DNA from: Actinomycetes bacterium
GTDB lineage: Bacteria > Actinomycetota > Actinomycetes > Mycobacteriales > Mycobacteriaceae
Assembly: GCA_023432405.1 (NCBI GenBank)
Contig: JAEYUQ010000001.1
Location: forward strand, 24,396 to 88,395
DNA length: 64,000 bases
Reading direction: 5' to 3'
The notes under the pieces are model-generated. The model saw nothing but the letters and a program-made list of their open reading frames with translations. It made no database searches and had not been told where the DNA came from. A program made the translations under genes and the position numbers. Positions 27,144 through 35,984 of the stretch are shown here, piece after piece (the stretch's first letter is position 1; the number at the start of each line of letters is the position of its first letter).

Positions 27144-28151
27144 ATGGCAATCACAATGCAGTATGACGATGACGCCGATCTCTCCTTGATTCAAAGCCGC
27201 AAGGTTGCGGTGATTGGATACGGTTCTCAGGGGCACGCACATGCCCAGAATCTACGGGATTCCGGAGTTGATGTTGTGATCGGTCTGCGGGAAGGGTCTG
27301 CATCCCGTGAGCGCGCCGAGGAAGCAGGATTCAAAGTTCTCTCCAATGCCGAAGCAGCACAGTGGGCTGACCTCATTGTGATTTTGGCTCCCGATACCTC
27401 CCAGGCCAAGATTTTCTCTGAGGACATCGAGCCAAATCTCAACGATGGGGATGCGATCTTCTTTGGACATGGTTTGAACATCCACTATGGGCTGATTAAG
27501 CCCGCTGAGAATATCACCGTAGCTATGGTGGCTCCGAAGGGGCCGGGGCACCTGGTGCGTCGGCAGTTTGTTGATGGCAAGGGTGTTCCGTGCCTGATTG
27601 CGGCTGCTCAAGATCCCAAGGGCAACGCTCTTGATCTTGCGCTGTCTTATGCTTCCGCTATCGGTGGCGGGCGTGCTGGTGTTATCACCACCACCTTCAA
27701 AGATGAGACGGAAACTGACCTCTTTGGTGAGCAGGCTGTTCTCTGCGGTGGTTTGGAAAGCCTCATCATGAACGGTTTTGAAGTTCTCACTGAGGCTGGC
27801 TACGCCCCCGAGATGGCCTACTTCGAGGTATGCCACGAGATGAAGCTCATTGTTGATCTCATCTTTGAAGGTGGCTTGGCAAACATGAACTACTCCATCT
27901 CGGATACAGCTGAGCTGGGTGGCTATGTGTCCGGTCCTCGCATTGTGGACAACACCGCTAAGGAAAAGATGCGTGAGGTTCTTACGGACATCCAAAATGG
28001 TAGCTTCGTGAAGGATCGTCTGCTTAAGAACATTGAGAACAACAACAAGGATCTTGAAGATCTGCGTGCTCAGGTGGCTGCTCACCCCATCGAGAAGGTT
28101 GGCAAGGAACTGCGTTCTCTGATGAGCTGGATTAGCACTCCTGCTGAGTAA
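27144..28151 (+). CDS. ilvC: Ketol-acid reductoisomerase (NADP+)
   Basis: IlvC converts acetolactate or acetohydroxybutyrate to the dihydroxy acids with NADPH. The Rossmann loop is GYGSQGHAHA (25-34) after an N-terminus DDDADLSLIQSRKVAVI. The knotted C-terminal domain carries metal-binding motifs DETETDLFGEQAVLCGG and FEVCHEMKLIVDLI. ATG 27144 has AGAAAGG upstream; in-frame starts at 27108 and 27156 are less likely. A terminator follows. Confidence 0.96.
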   Translation: MAITMQYDDDADLSLIQSRKVAVIGYGSQGHAHAQNLRDSGVDVVIGLREGSASRERAEEAGFKVLSNAEAAQWADLIVILAPDTSQAKIFSEDIEPNLNDGDAIFFGHGLNIHYGLIKPAENITVAMVAPKGPGHLVRRQFVDGKGVPCLIAAAQDPKGNALDLALSYASAIGGGRAGVITTTFKDETETDLFGEQAVLCGGLESLIMNGFEVLTEAGYAPEMAYFEVCHEMKLIVDLIFEGGLANMNYSISDTAELGGYVSGPRIVDNTAKEKMREVLTDIQNGSFVKDRLLKNIENNNKDLEDLRAQVAAHPIEKVGKELRSLMSWISTPAE

Positions 28152-28183
28152 ATTGTCAACGTCTGGGAATTTTCCCTGACGAC

Positions 28184-28231
28184 GCCCCACGCCTGTGGCC
28201 TGTGTGCTCATGGTTGTGGGGCATTGTTTTT
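28184..28231 (+). terminator. Intrinsic terminator after ilvC
   Basis: GCCCCAC (28184-28190) pairs with GTGGGGC (28216-28222), followed by ATTGTTTTT. The loop is long (25 nt) but contains further partial pairing. Confidence 0.55.
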
Positions 28232-28241
28232 GCTCAGTGTC

Positions 28242-28247
28242 TACACT
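28242..28247 (+). promoter_or_regulatory. -10 element, leaderless DUF262 gene
   Basis: TACACT, 7 nt before the ATG at 28255. The 16 bases from TACACT through ATG are identical to those at the amino-acid binding-protein gene (62551 to 62536, minus strand). Confidence 0.55.
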
Positions 28248-28254
28248 TGCTCCT

Positions 28255-30207
28255 ATGGGATTTACCACGCCAACCTATGACCTTGAAGATCTCTTCAGCC
28301 GAATTGATCGGGGTGACATTCAACTTCCTGATTTTCAGCGCACCTTCCTGTGGAATGTTGACCAAATCCGGTCCGTTATTGTCTCGGTTCTGCGAGGGTA
28401 CCCCATTGGTGCTCTCACGGCCTTGGATGCCCGTAATGAGGAGATTCGCTTAAAACCACGTCCTCTCACTAATATCCCCACCACGGTGGAACAACCAGGG
28501 ATGCTTCTGTTGGACGGTCAGCAGCGCCTCAGTACTCTGTACCTGTCTTTCCAGGGAGACGGTGTGGTGAAAACTGTTGATTTTCGTCAGAAGCGTGTGG
28601 TTCGCAAGTTCTACGTTGACATCGCAAAGGCTGTGGAGTCACCCATCATGCCTGGGGAAGCTGTGTTTGCTGTGGATCACGCTGGTGTTGTCAAATCTCA
28701 CTTTGCTCCTAGCATTCCCAACGGGCTTCGGACTCGTGAAGATGCTGTGAAGGCCCATGTAATTCCGGTGTCGGCTCTGCTCAGCCACGAAGCCACTGAT
28801 TTCCTTTTTGACTCTCTTGTGGACGCTGATGACGTCTGGCGGGAAAAGATAAAGCGTTTTTATGATCTCATCATAAATCCCCTGGCGGGTTATCGGGTTC
28901 CTATTATTCGTCTGGGGCGCGAAACCGAGATGCGAGCTATAGGCTCCATCTTCAGTAAGGTCAACACACCTGGTCAGCACATGGCTGTTATTGACCTGCT
29001 CTCTAGCGTATTTGCTGCCGAAGATCCCTCCTTCCAGCTTCATCAAGACTGGGAGCGCGTGCGCACGGAGCTTCACCGTCACCCCGTTTTGCGCGGTATC
29101 CACAGCACGCAGTTCCTGACCGCTTTGTCGTTGCTTGTCAATTCGCGCCGCAAGATGGCGAGCGGTCATCGTTCCGATATTTTGCGCCTAACCTTAGATG
29201 ACTACCGCAATGCTGTTCAGGAAACAGTGGATGCCTTTGAGAAAGCGGCCACATTCTTGACGCAGCGGTGTATGTTCCAGGCAGATCAGGTTCCTTACAC
29301 CAAGCAGATTATCCCTTTGGCGGTGATTATTGCCCGGGCCTCCGAACATGGGAATCCCTTGGCTGAGCAGTCCAAGGTGGATCTGTTGAACAGGTGGTGG
29401 TGGTCAGGCGTTTTTGGTGAGCTCTACGGTTCTCCGGCTGTCACCACACGCATGGCCTATGACGTGGAGCAAGTTACTGCCTGGCTTGCCGCCGAAGGAA
29501 CGTCAGTATCCGAGAGCGAACAGTCTGCTAGCGCTGAAGCTAGTGAAGCCCACGGTGCTGAGGGGCAAGAAGGCAGCGATACTGCGCATGGTGACGTTGA
29601 GGCCAGAGATTCAGTGTCAACCTCGTCCCGTGACGACGCCCCCGTTGCTTCAGGGAGGGCAGTGGAGCCTAAGACCGTTAGGGATGCGGTATTCCATGAG
29701 TCTCGTCTGTTGAGCGTTGATGCTTCCAGCGGGGTCTACAAGGGAATTCTGGCTCTTCTGATGGGGCGAGGGGCTTTGGATTGGAGAAGCTCGGAACCAT
29801 TTACTGCAGAAACCGTGCGTTCCTTGAAACCAGATTTCAACCGCATTTTCCCGAAAGAATGGTGCCTGTCTCACGGTATTGATCCCGTGTTGTGGAGAAG
29901 CATACTCAATCGGACTCCGATGGGAGCGCGTACTCACGACATCATTGGGGATTACTCTCCTCAGCGTTACTTGGCGCGCGTTCAAGCAAAATCACTTCTG
30001 GACAATGAGGAGTTTGACCAGGTTCTCGCCAGCCACTGTCTTAACCCTCAGCTGTTGCATGAGGGCAATGCTGTGGAGTTCTTCAATGACCGCCGTGCTC
30101 GATTCCTTCGAATGATTGAACACGCCATTGGTAAAGCCGCGGATCACGATGTCAATGATGCTGACCTTTCTGCTGGATACGAAGGTCCTGGAGCCTTTGG
30201 AAAGTAA
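28255..30207 (+). CDS. DUF262 (GmrSD-like) protein with degenerate C-terminal HNH region
   Basis: The 650-residue protein starts with a DUF262 domain: LPDFQRTFLW (24-33) and the nucleotide-binding DGQQRLSTL (87-95). This is the GmrS half of GmrSD type IV restriction enzymes and of BrxU/SspE-like defence proteins. A low-complexity acidic Ser/Ala linker (about 420-480) leads to a DUF1524-like region: FNRIFPKEWC (from 528), SILNRTPMGAR (N552) and THDIIGDYSPQRYL (from 560). In homologues as I recall them the first is HHIFP and the last TNRIIG, so H-H reads N-R and N-R reads H-D here. Nuclease activity may be lost. ATG 28255 follows a leaderless promoter. No partner defence gene is adjacent. Confidence 0.8.
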   Translation: MGFTTPTYDLEDLFSRIDRGDIQLPDFQRTFLWNVDQIRSVIVSVLRGYPIGALTALDARNEEIRLKPRPLTNIPTTVEQPGMLLLDGQQRLSTLYLSFQGDGVVKTVDFRQKRVVRKFYVDIAKAVESPIMPGEAVFAVDHAGVVKSHFAPSIPNGLRTREDAVKAHVIPVSALLSHEATDFLFDSLVDADDVWREKIKRFYDLIINPLAGYRVPIIRLGRETEMRAIGSIFSKVNTPGQHMAVIDLLSSVFAAEDPSFQLHQDWERVRTELHRHPVLRGIHSTQFLTALSLLVNSRRKMASGHRSDILRLTLDDYRNAVQETVDAFEKAATFLTQRCMFQADQVPYTKQIIPLAVIIARASEHGNPLAEQSKVDLLNRWWWSGVFGELYGSPAVTTRMAYDVEQVTAWLAAEGTSVSESEQSASAEASEAHGAEGQEGSDTAHGDVEARDSVSTSSRDDAPVASGRAVEPKTVRDAVFHESRLLSVDASSGVYKGILALLMGRGALDWRSSEPFTAETVRSLKPDFNRIFPKEWCLSHGIDPVLWRSILNRTPMGARTHDIIGDYSPQRYLARVQAKSLLDNEEFDQVLASHCLNPQLLHEGNAVEFFNDRRARFLRMIEHAIGKAADHDVNDADLSAGYEGPGAFGK

Positions 30208-30286
30208 ACACCAACGCGCCGCGGATTTGTGGCCTTGTTAGGATTGTGGCGTTGTACTTTGTGATAGCCGGAAAGGACAAGCACGC

Positions 30287-32128
30287 GTGCATTTCGGTTC
30301 CCGATCTTTAATGGCGTTACTCGCCTCAGTATTTCTCTCATCAGGGCTAGTGGCGTGTACGGATTCCCCGAGCACTGAGATTCCCGATACTCTGGAGAAA
30401 GCTGCGGCAGCTAACCAAAAACACAAAGTGGCCGATGGCTATCAGGAAACTCCGCAGGTAATCCCAGATGATAATAAGAGTGGCTATGATTCCCTGCGTC
30501 GCTTCTTCACAGACTCCGATCAGCTCATTCTTTCAGGGACAGCCCCTCAAGACCAGCTCACCGCTGCCTCTGTGGCTGTCATGACCCGTACTCCTGTGAT
30601 GGCTTACAGTCTTCGCCTGCACGATTCTGTGGTATCGCTTGTCCGAGATTTGGGCGTTTCCTCCATTGTGACTGTGGGGAATGTGCAGCTCAAGCGGGAT
30701 ATTGAGGGCGTCTCAGTGGCAGCTCTTCCTCAGGATATCTCGCAGCTTAGCGATGCAGTGGGAAAGACGTTAACTCCTCAGCCGGTTCAGAAGCGCAATG
30801 AGGCGCCAGGAGCTGTTGCGGCTTTGGAGGGGGATACCTCTCTTGTGCTCACACCTGGGTGGGACGCCTCTGGAAATGGCGTAGGGCAGGCCCAGAAAAC
30901 CAGTGCTTCCCAAGCCTCCGTCACTGATCAGCTCACCCCTGAGAACAATCCTCAAGCACAGGCGAAGGCTTCCCACGCTTCCGTGTCTTCCGATTCGGTA
31001 GCACAGGCTGAGGCGGAGTCTTCGAAGAGCTCTAGAAGCTCTGCAACGCAGAGTCCTGATTCAGGCTCGGTGACAGTTGCTGTCCAGGAGGAAGGTGAAG
31101 GGGATAAAGCTCCGATTGTGATTGCCAGTCCTCAGTCTGGGCTGTTAGCCGTGGCCAACGCCCGGGCTTGTGGTGCTCAGGTAAGGATGTTGGATTATCC
31201 TGATCCTCGCATTAACGACGTCGCTACGCGAAGTGTGGCAGGTTTGGCAGACAAACCACTTATTGCTTTAGGCAGTCAGTTTGGCTCAGATGCCAGTTTG
31301 ACTCAGAAGATTCGCTACGCAGAGTCGGACTCGCCCGAGCTTCCCGGTGGAGGGAAATTGGTGTTTCCCGGGCGACGGATGATAGCGTTGTACGGTCACC
31401 CGTCAGGTCCTGACCTGGGAGTCATGGGTGAGCAAAATCCCAAGGAATCTGTGGCTCGCGTGGAAAAGTTGGTGGACCAGTATCAGAAGCTCACCTCGGA
31501 ACCTGTTATCCCAGCTTTTGAAATCATCGGCACCGTGGCATCTGCAGATCCCGGAGTAGACGGCAACTACAGCAATGAGTTCTTGGAAGAAGATTTGGTG
31601 GGGTACGTGGATGCCATCACAAAAGCGGGTGGCTATGCGGTCATTGATCTTCAGCCAGGTCGCGGTACGTTCTTGGAACAAGCCAAGCTCTATACAAACC
31701 TGCTGAAGCGTCCGAATGTGGGTTTGGCATTGGATGCTGAGTGGAAACTAGGCCCAGAGGATCTTCCTGCTGAGCAGGTAGGGCACGCGGAAGCCTCTGA
31801 GATTAATGAGACAATTGACTGGTTAGCCGCCCTGGTCAAGGAGAATAACTTGCCCCAAAAGGCATTTGTTCTTCACCAGTTCCAGGTTCAGATGTTGCGG
31901 GATAGGGAAAATATTGACACTGACCGTCCCGAGCTGGCTTATGTTCTTCACGCCGATGGTCACGGTTTTGAAGAGCAAAAAATGGACACCTGGAATGTGC
32001 TTCGGCAAGGCCTTTCTCCGAACTACTTTATGGCCTGGAAGAACTTTTACGATGAAGACCAGCCCATGTTCACTCCTGAACAGACATACAAGGTGCAACC
32101 TCGCCCCTGGTTTGTCTCTTATCAATAG
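30287..32128 (+). CDS. Large cell-surface lipoprotein, cell-wall-binding-repeat-like N-part and barrel-like C-part
   Basis: The 613-residue protein has a lipoprotein signal with lipobox LVAC (C24). Residues 75-170 (ASVAVMTRTPVMAYSL ... VSSIVTVGNVQ) resemble cell-wall-binding repeat 2 units. Residues 190-270 are a Ser/Ala/Gln-rich linker. The C-terminal half (from RRMIALYGHPSG through DLQPGRGTF, ALDAEWKLGPE and FVLHQFQ) is conserved in many actinobacterial surface proteins and looks like a TIM-barrel hydrolase fold, but I know no activity for it. GTG 30287 has AAAGGA upstream. It probably acts at the cell envelope. Confidence 0.7.
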   Translation: MHFGSRSLMALLASVFLSSGLVACTDSPSTEIPDTLEKAAAANQKHKVADGYQETPQVIPDDNKSGYDSLRRFFTDSDQLILSGTAPQDQLTAASVAVMTRTPVMAYSLRLHDSVVSLVRDLGVSSIVTVGNVQLKRDIEGVSVAALPQDISQLSDAVGKTLTPQPVQKRNEAPGAVAALEGDTSLVLTPGWDASGNGVGQAQKTSASQASVTDQLTPENNPQAQAKASHASVSSDSVAQAEAESSKSSRSSATQSPDSGSVTVAVQEEGEGDKAPIVIASPQSGLLAVANARACGAQVRMLDYPDPRINDVATRSVAGLADKPLIALGSQFGSDASLTQKIRYAESDSPELPGGGKLVFPGRRMIALYGHPSGPDLGVMGEQNPKESVARVEKLVDQYQKLTSEPVIPAFEIIGTVASADPGVDGNYSNEFLEEDLVGYVDAITKAGGYAVIDLQPGRGTFLEQAKLYTNLLKRPNVGLALDAEWKLGPEDLPAEQVGHAEASEINETIDWLAALVKENNLPQKAFVLHQFQVQMLRDRENIDTDRPELAYVLHADGHGFEEQKMDTWNVLRQGLSPNYFMAWKNFYDEDQPMFTPEQTYKVQPRPWFVSYQ

Positions 32129-32178
32129 GGTTCAAGGCAGCCCGTGTGGGGGAAGTTCCTGCCTCTTTTGCACTTTCC

Positions 32179-32250
32179 CTTAACGAAAAGCCCTGCCTTA
32201 CTCACGGTTCAGTAGTACTGTGCTTAACACAGTCAGAATTTTACTTAACG
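32179..32250 (+). promoter_or_regulatory. Candidate serA operator/promoter
   Basis: A perfect inverted repeat ACTGTG-CTTAA-CACAGT lies at 32217-32233 and covers a possible -10 box TACTGT (32216-32221). CTTAAC occurs three times, starting at 32179, 32223 and 32244, spaced 44 and 21 bp, about four and two helical turns. This looks like a binding site for a dimeric repressor of serA; the regulator is unknown. Confidence 0.45.
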
Positions 32251-32271
32251 CGGAAAGTAGGAGATCTTTCG

Positions 32272-33864
32272 GTGACTGAGAAGAACAAGCCTGTGGTGCT
32301 CATTGCGGATAAGTTGAGTCAGGCCACTGTGGACGTCCTTGGAGATGATGTTGAGGTTCGCTGGGTAGACGGCCCCAATCGTCCAGAGTTGCTTGAAGCC
32401 GTAAAAGACGCAGATGCTTTGCTGGTGCGCTCTGCAACGACCGTCGATAAGGAAGTGCTGGAAGCTGCAGAGCACTTGTCCATTGTGGGCCGTGCGGGTG
32501 TGGGTCTGGACAATGTGGATATTCCCACCGCCACCGAGCGTGGTGTGATGGTGGTCAATGCTCCTACCTCCAATATCCACTCGGCTGCTGAACACGCCAT
32601 TGCTTTGATGCTGGCTGTTGCTCGTCAGGTGCCTGCGGCCTACGAGACTCTGCAAGGTGGAGAGTGGAAGCGCTCAAGCTTCAAGGGTGTTGAGCTTTTG
32701 GGCAAGACCCTGGGAGTGGTTGGTTTTGGTCATATCGGACAGCTGGTGGCACAGCGCCTGAAAGCCTTTGGCATGGATGTTGTGGCCTATGACCCCTACG
32801 CTAATCCTGCTCGTGCCGCACAGCTGGGCGTGGAGCTCGTGGAGATAGATGACCTCATGGGCCGTTCGGACTTTGTTACCGTTCATCTTCCTAAGACCAA
32901 GGAAACAATCGGTATGTTCGGGGCAGAGCGTTTTGCCAAGGCCAAGAAAGGACAGATTTTCGTCAATGCCTCCCGTGGTGGGCTGGTGGATGAAGATGCC
33001 TTGTATGACGCCCTGAGCACCGGCCAGATTTGGGGAGCCGGTCTGGATGTTTTTGCTGATGAGCCTGTTCGTGGACACAAACTCTTTGAGCTTCCCAACT
33101 TTGTAGGCACTCCACACCTCGGGGCTTCTACCACCGAGGCGCAGAACCGTGCCGGTATTGATGTGGCCCACTCCGTGCTGAAAGCCTTGGCTGGGGAGTT
33201 TGTTCCCGATGCTGTCAATGTGGACGGTGGCCAGGTGGACGAGGAAGTGGCTCTGTGGCTCAATCTGGCTCGCAAGCTGGGCATTGTGGCCGTGCGTCTG
33301 CTGGATAAGGCTCCCGTGGAGGTCAACGTTACCGCTCGTGGGGAGCTTTCCACCGAGGAAATCTCAGTGCTGGGTCTGTCCGCCTTGCGTGGAGTGTTCT
33401 CAGAGATTGTGGAGGGTGATGTCACCTTTGTGAACGCTCCGCAAATTGCCGAAGAGCGCGGCACGAAGCTCAACGTTCTGACCGAGACGGAGGCCTTGGC
33501 TCACCGCAGTACCTTGGTGGTGTCTGTGGTGGCCGCAGATGGTTCCAAGGCGTCAGCTGTAGGTGCTCTGGTTGGTTTGGAGCCTGTGGAGAAACTGGTT
33601 CGCCTCAACCGCCACGGCATTGATTTGCGTGCAGAAAGCTGGAATGTTTTTGCTATCTACAAAGATGTTCCTGGAGCCTTGGGGAAGGCTGGTGGAATTC
33701 TGGGCAATGCTGGTATCAACATTGATGCCGCCGCACTGTCCCCGATGAGCGAATCGAACCAGGCCATCCTGGTTCTTCGTATCGGTGAGGAAGCACCTCA
33801 AGATGTGCTGGATTCTCTCTCCTCCGAGCTGGAGGCTAAAGTTTTCCAGGTTAACTTCGAGTAA
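32272..33864 (+). CDS. serA: D-3-phosphoglycerate dehydrogenase
   Basis: SerA oxidises 3-phosphoglycerate in the first step of serine synthesis. The 530-residue length is the long form with an intervening (ASB) domain and a C-terminal ACT domain (FAIYKDVPGALGKAGGILGN) that senses serine. The catalytic domain has GVVGFGHIGQLVAQ, NASRGGLVDEDAL, DVFADEP and PHLGAST with the catalytic Arg, Glu and His. GTG 32272 has AGGAGA upstream. The frame extends back to 32146, but that part is intergenic and holds the operator-like palindrome. A strong terminator follows. Confidence 0.95.
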   Translation: MTEKNKPVVLIADKLSQATVDVLGDDVEVRWVDGPNRPELLEAVKDADALLVRSATTVDKEVLEAAEHLSIVGRAGVGLDNVDIPTATERGVMVVNAPTSNIHSAAEHAIALMLAVARQVPAAYETLQGGEWKRSSFKGVELLGKTLGVVGFGHIGQLVAQRLKAFGMDVVAYDPYANPARAAQLGVELVEIDDLMGRSDFVTVHLPKTKETIGMFGAERFAKAKKGQIFVNASRGGLVDEDALYDALSTGQIWGAGLDVFADEPVRGHKLFELPNFVGTPHLGASTTEAQNRAGIDVAHSVLKALAGEFVPDAVNVDGGQVDEEVALWLNLARKLGIVAVRLLDKAPVEVNVTARGELSTEEISVLGLSALRGVFSEIVEGDVTFVNAPQIAEERGTKLNVLTETEALAHRSTLVVSVVAADGSKASAVGALVGLEPVEKLVRLNRHGIDLRAESWNVFAIYKDVPGALGKAGGILGNAGINIDAAALSPMSESNQAILVLRIGEEAPQDVLDSLSSELEAKVFQVNFE

Positions 33865-33953
33865 CTCATCGCTTCCCACTACCCTTGGTGTAGTGCCATA
33901 CTCCTACCGACTGCGAACGCTGTGTTTGCCAGCTTCGCCGGAAAGGAGTGTGC

Positions 33954-33981
33954 AACCCCGCACACAGTGTGCGGGGTTTTT
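33954..33981 (+). terminator. Strong intrinsic terminator after serA
   Basis: An 11-bp perfect stem (33954-33964 with 33968-33978), core CCCCGCACA/TGTGCGGGG, with a CAG loop and a TTTTT run. It separates serA from the YbjN gene, whose start is only 17 bp further on. Confidence 0.85.
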
Positions 33982-33997
33982 GCTCTAAGGATTCGGT

Positions 33998-34888
33998 GTG
34001 AACAAACTAACTCAGATGCAACAGGCCGCACAGGCTGTTGGCTTGGAACCACAGCTTCAGAAAGATTGTGTGCTCTGTGACTGCGGACTGTTTCTGCTTC
34101 GCGCCACTGTGGCCGAGACAGTTCATCTCAGGGCGCAGTGGTCAGCGGAATTGACTGCCGAAGACTATGTGGAGGCAGCTCTTCAGGCTAATAACGCAAA
34201 CTCTGCTCGTCTATGGCCCGGATGTGAAGTCTCCGATTCCCTGAACGACGTCGCTAGTGTTATTCAGGAGAATCATCCTCTTCTGGCCTACGCCCATGTT
34301 CACCATCCAGCTGACGCGACGATGGAGCAGCTCACAGACTGCTGGCGTTCAGGCTTTGCCGCTGGAGTGGAACTCAATGCCCTCTTTGGAGCTGCGTTTC
34401 CCACTGCGGCAGCGCAGATCAGGGATGGATCTAGTGAGCTGCCTACTCTCATACCCACCTCAGTACAGCAGCCATCTGAGCTGTATCAGCCGGTTACTCG
34501 GCAGCGAGTGGAGTCGTGGTTTGCTGCAAAGGGAGTCACTGAGATTCCCTACGATGAGGACAACGCTATGCTCAATTTCTCCTTCGATGGCACTGGAGTA
34601 GACATTGTGCTCAGCGATCCTTTGGTGTTTAACGTTCAGATCAGTGCCCCTGTACCTCCGGAAACCAGCCTGGATGCAGGCACGATCATGCACCTCTGCA
34701 ACAAGGAGAATGCTCGCTCCACCCTGCCTGTAGCATGTGTTATCCACCACGGTGACGGCTGGTGGGTGACCTCCAAGGTGGTTATGCCGGTGGCTCAAGG
34801 TCTTAGCGAGGAGCAATTGGATTCCGCGTTGAGGTTGGGGGTAAGTCGGGCTGCTGGTCAGCTCCGAACCATTATGCATAAGCTCTAG
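33998..34888 (+). CDS. YbjN domain protein, probably two tandem YbjN-like domains
   Basis: A 296-residue soluble protein without signal peptide. Residues 165-296 (VESWFAAKGVTEIPY, LNFSFDGTGVDIVL, LCNKENARSTLPVACV, GLSEEQLDSALRLGVSRA) follow the YbjN pattern. Residues 5-150 follow the same order of strands and helices (AQAVGLEPQL, CDCGLFLLRATV, LQANNANSARLWP), suggesting a second, diverged copy. YbjN proteins are chaperone- or stress-related but their activity is unclear. GTG 33998 has AAGGA upstream, directly after the serA terminator, so transcription must start in or just after that hairpin, or read through it. Confidence 0.7.
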   Translation: MNKLTQMQQAAQAVGLEPQLQKDCVLCDCGLFLLRATVAETVHLRAQWSAELTAEDYVEAALQANNANSARLWPGCEVSDSLNDVASVIQENHPLLAYAHVHHPADATMEQLTDCWRSGFAAGVELNALFGAAFPTAAAQIRDGSSELPTLIPTSVQQPSELYQPVTRQRVESWFAAKGVTEIPYDEDNAMLNFSFDGTGVDIVLSDPLVFNVQISAPVPPETSLDAGTIMHLCNKENARSTLPVACVIHHGDGWWVTSKVVMPVAQGLSEEQLDSALRLGVSRAAGQLRTIMHKL

Positions 34889-34893
34889 GGTGA

Positions 34894-34899
34894 TACACT
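34894..34899 (+). promoter_or_regulatory. Candidate -10 element for leuB
   Basis: TACACT in the 52-bp gap before leuB; transcription would start near 34906 with a short leader carrying GAGAAAG. Confidence 0.4.
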
Positions 34900-34940
34900 C
34901 CCTGTCACAGGTTCATCTCATGAGAAAGTGAGTCCATACT

Positions 34941-35960
34941 ATGAAACTTGCAGTTATTGGTGGCGATGGCATCGGGCCAGAGGTGACGACAGAAGCACTC
35001 AAAGTTCTGCAGGCGGTGCGTGATGATGTGGAGGTCACGCCGTTCGAGCTAGGTGCTGATCATTACTTGGCAACAGGGGAGATTCTCACTGATGAAGACA
35101 TAGCTCGTCTGCGTGAGCATGATGCCATTGTGCTGGGTGCTGTCGGAATGCCGGGGAAGGTTGCGCCAGGTATTTTGGAGCGGGGCCTCCTGCTGAAACT
35201 GCGCTTTGATTTGGATCATTGTGTGAATCTGCGTCCGGTCAAGTACTACGCCTCCTCCACCTCTCCCTTGTCCCACCCGGAGGGCATTGACTTTGTGGTG
35301 GTGCGTGAAGGTACTGAAGGGCTCTATGCAGGCAATGGGGGAGTTCTGCGCAAGGGAACTGAGCAGGAGATTGCCAGTGAAGTGTCTCAGAACACTCGCT
35401 TTGGTATTGAGCGCGTGGTACGGGATGCTTTCACGAGAGCTCAACAGCGCCGCAAGCACCTCACCTTGGTACACAAGAAGAATGTGCTGGTGAATGCAGG
35501 GGATTTGTGGCAGCGCACCGTGGACGAAGTGGCTCCAGAGTTTCCCGATGTGACAGTAGATTACAACCATATCGACGCCGCTACCATCTATATGGTGACA
35601 GATCCCCAGCGCTATGACGTTATTGTCACAGACAACCTTTTCGGGGACATCCTCACTGACTTAGCTGGTGCCATTACTGGCGGGATTGGACTGGCGGCCT
35701 CGGGAAGCATTGATGTCAGCGGTAAAAATCCCTCGATGTTTGAGCCTGTTCACGGCTCTGCTCCTGATATTGCTGGAAAGGGAATTGCTGATCCTCGTGC
35801 CGCTATTTTGTCAGTGGCGTTGCTGCTTCGTCACGTGGGTGATGACGAGAATGCTGTGCGTATTGAAGAAGCAGTTGCCCATGATGTTGAGACCAACCGG
35901 GATGCAGTGCGCACAGTGGAAGTTGGAGACCGCATAGTCGCCGCACTGACACATGAGTGA
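34941..35960 (+). CDS. leuB: 3-isopropylmalate dehydrogenase
   Basis: LeuB oxidatively decarboxylates 3-isopropylmalate in leucine synthesis. The 339-residue protein has the start MKLAVIGGDGIGPEV, the substrate Glu/Leu region GILERGLLLKLRFDLD, RPVKYY, VVREGTEGLYAG, and the metal/NAD region TDNLFGDILTDLAGAITGGIG followed by FEPVHGSAPDIAGKG. leuCD is 11 kb away under an IclR regulator, and leuA is not in the window. Confidence 0.96.
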   Translation: MKLAVIGGDGIGPEVTTEALKVLQAVRDDVEVTPFELGADHYLATGEILTDEDIARLREHDAIVLGAVGMPGKVAPGILERGLLLKLRFDLDHCVNLRPVKYYASSTSPLSHPEGIDFVVVREGTEGLYAGNGGVLRKGTEQEIASEVSQNTRFGIERVVRDAFTRAQQRRKHLTLVHKKNVLVNAGDLWQRTVDEVAPEFPDVTVDYNHIDAATIYMVTDPQRYDVIVTDNLFGDILTDLAGAITGGIGLAASGSIDVSGKNPSMFEPVHGSAPDIAGKGIADPRAAILSVALLLRHVGDDENAVRIEEAVAHDVETNRDAVRTVEVGDRIVAALTHE

Positions 35961-35984
35961 TAGGAAGTAGTGTAAAAAAGAGCC

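Noticed and set aside
27252..28268. Long open frame (338 codons) antisense to ilvC
   Set aside because: A shadow of ilvC; composition and sequence are not protein-like for any family I know.
32146..32271. 42-residue N-terminal extension of SerA
   Set aside because: Not conserved in the family as I know it, and it covers the promoter-like palindrome.
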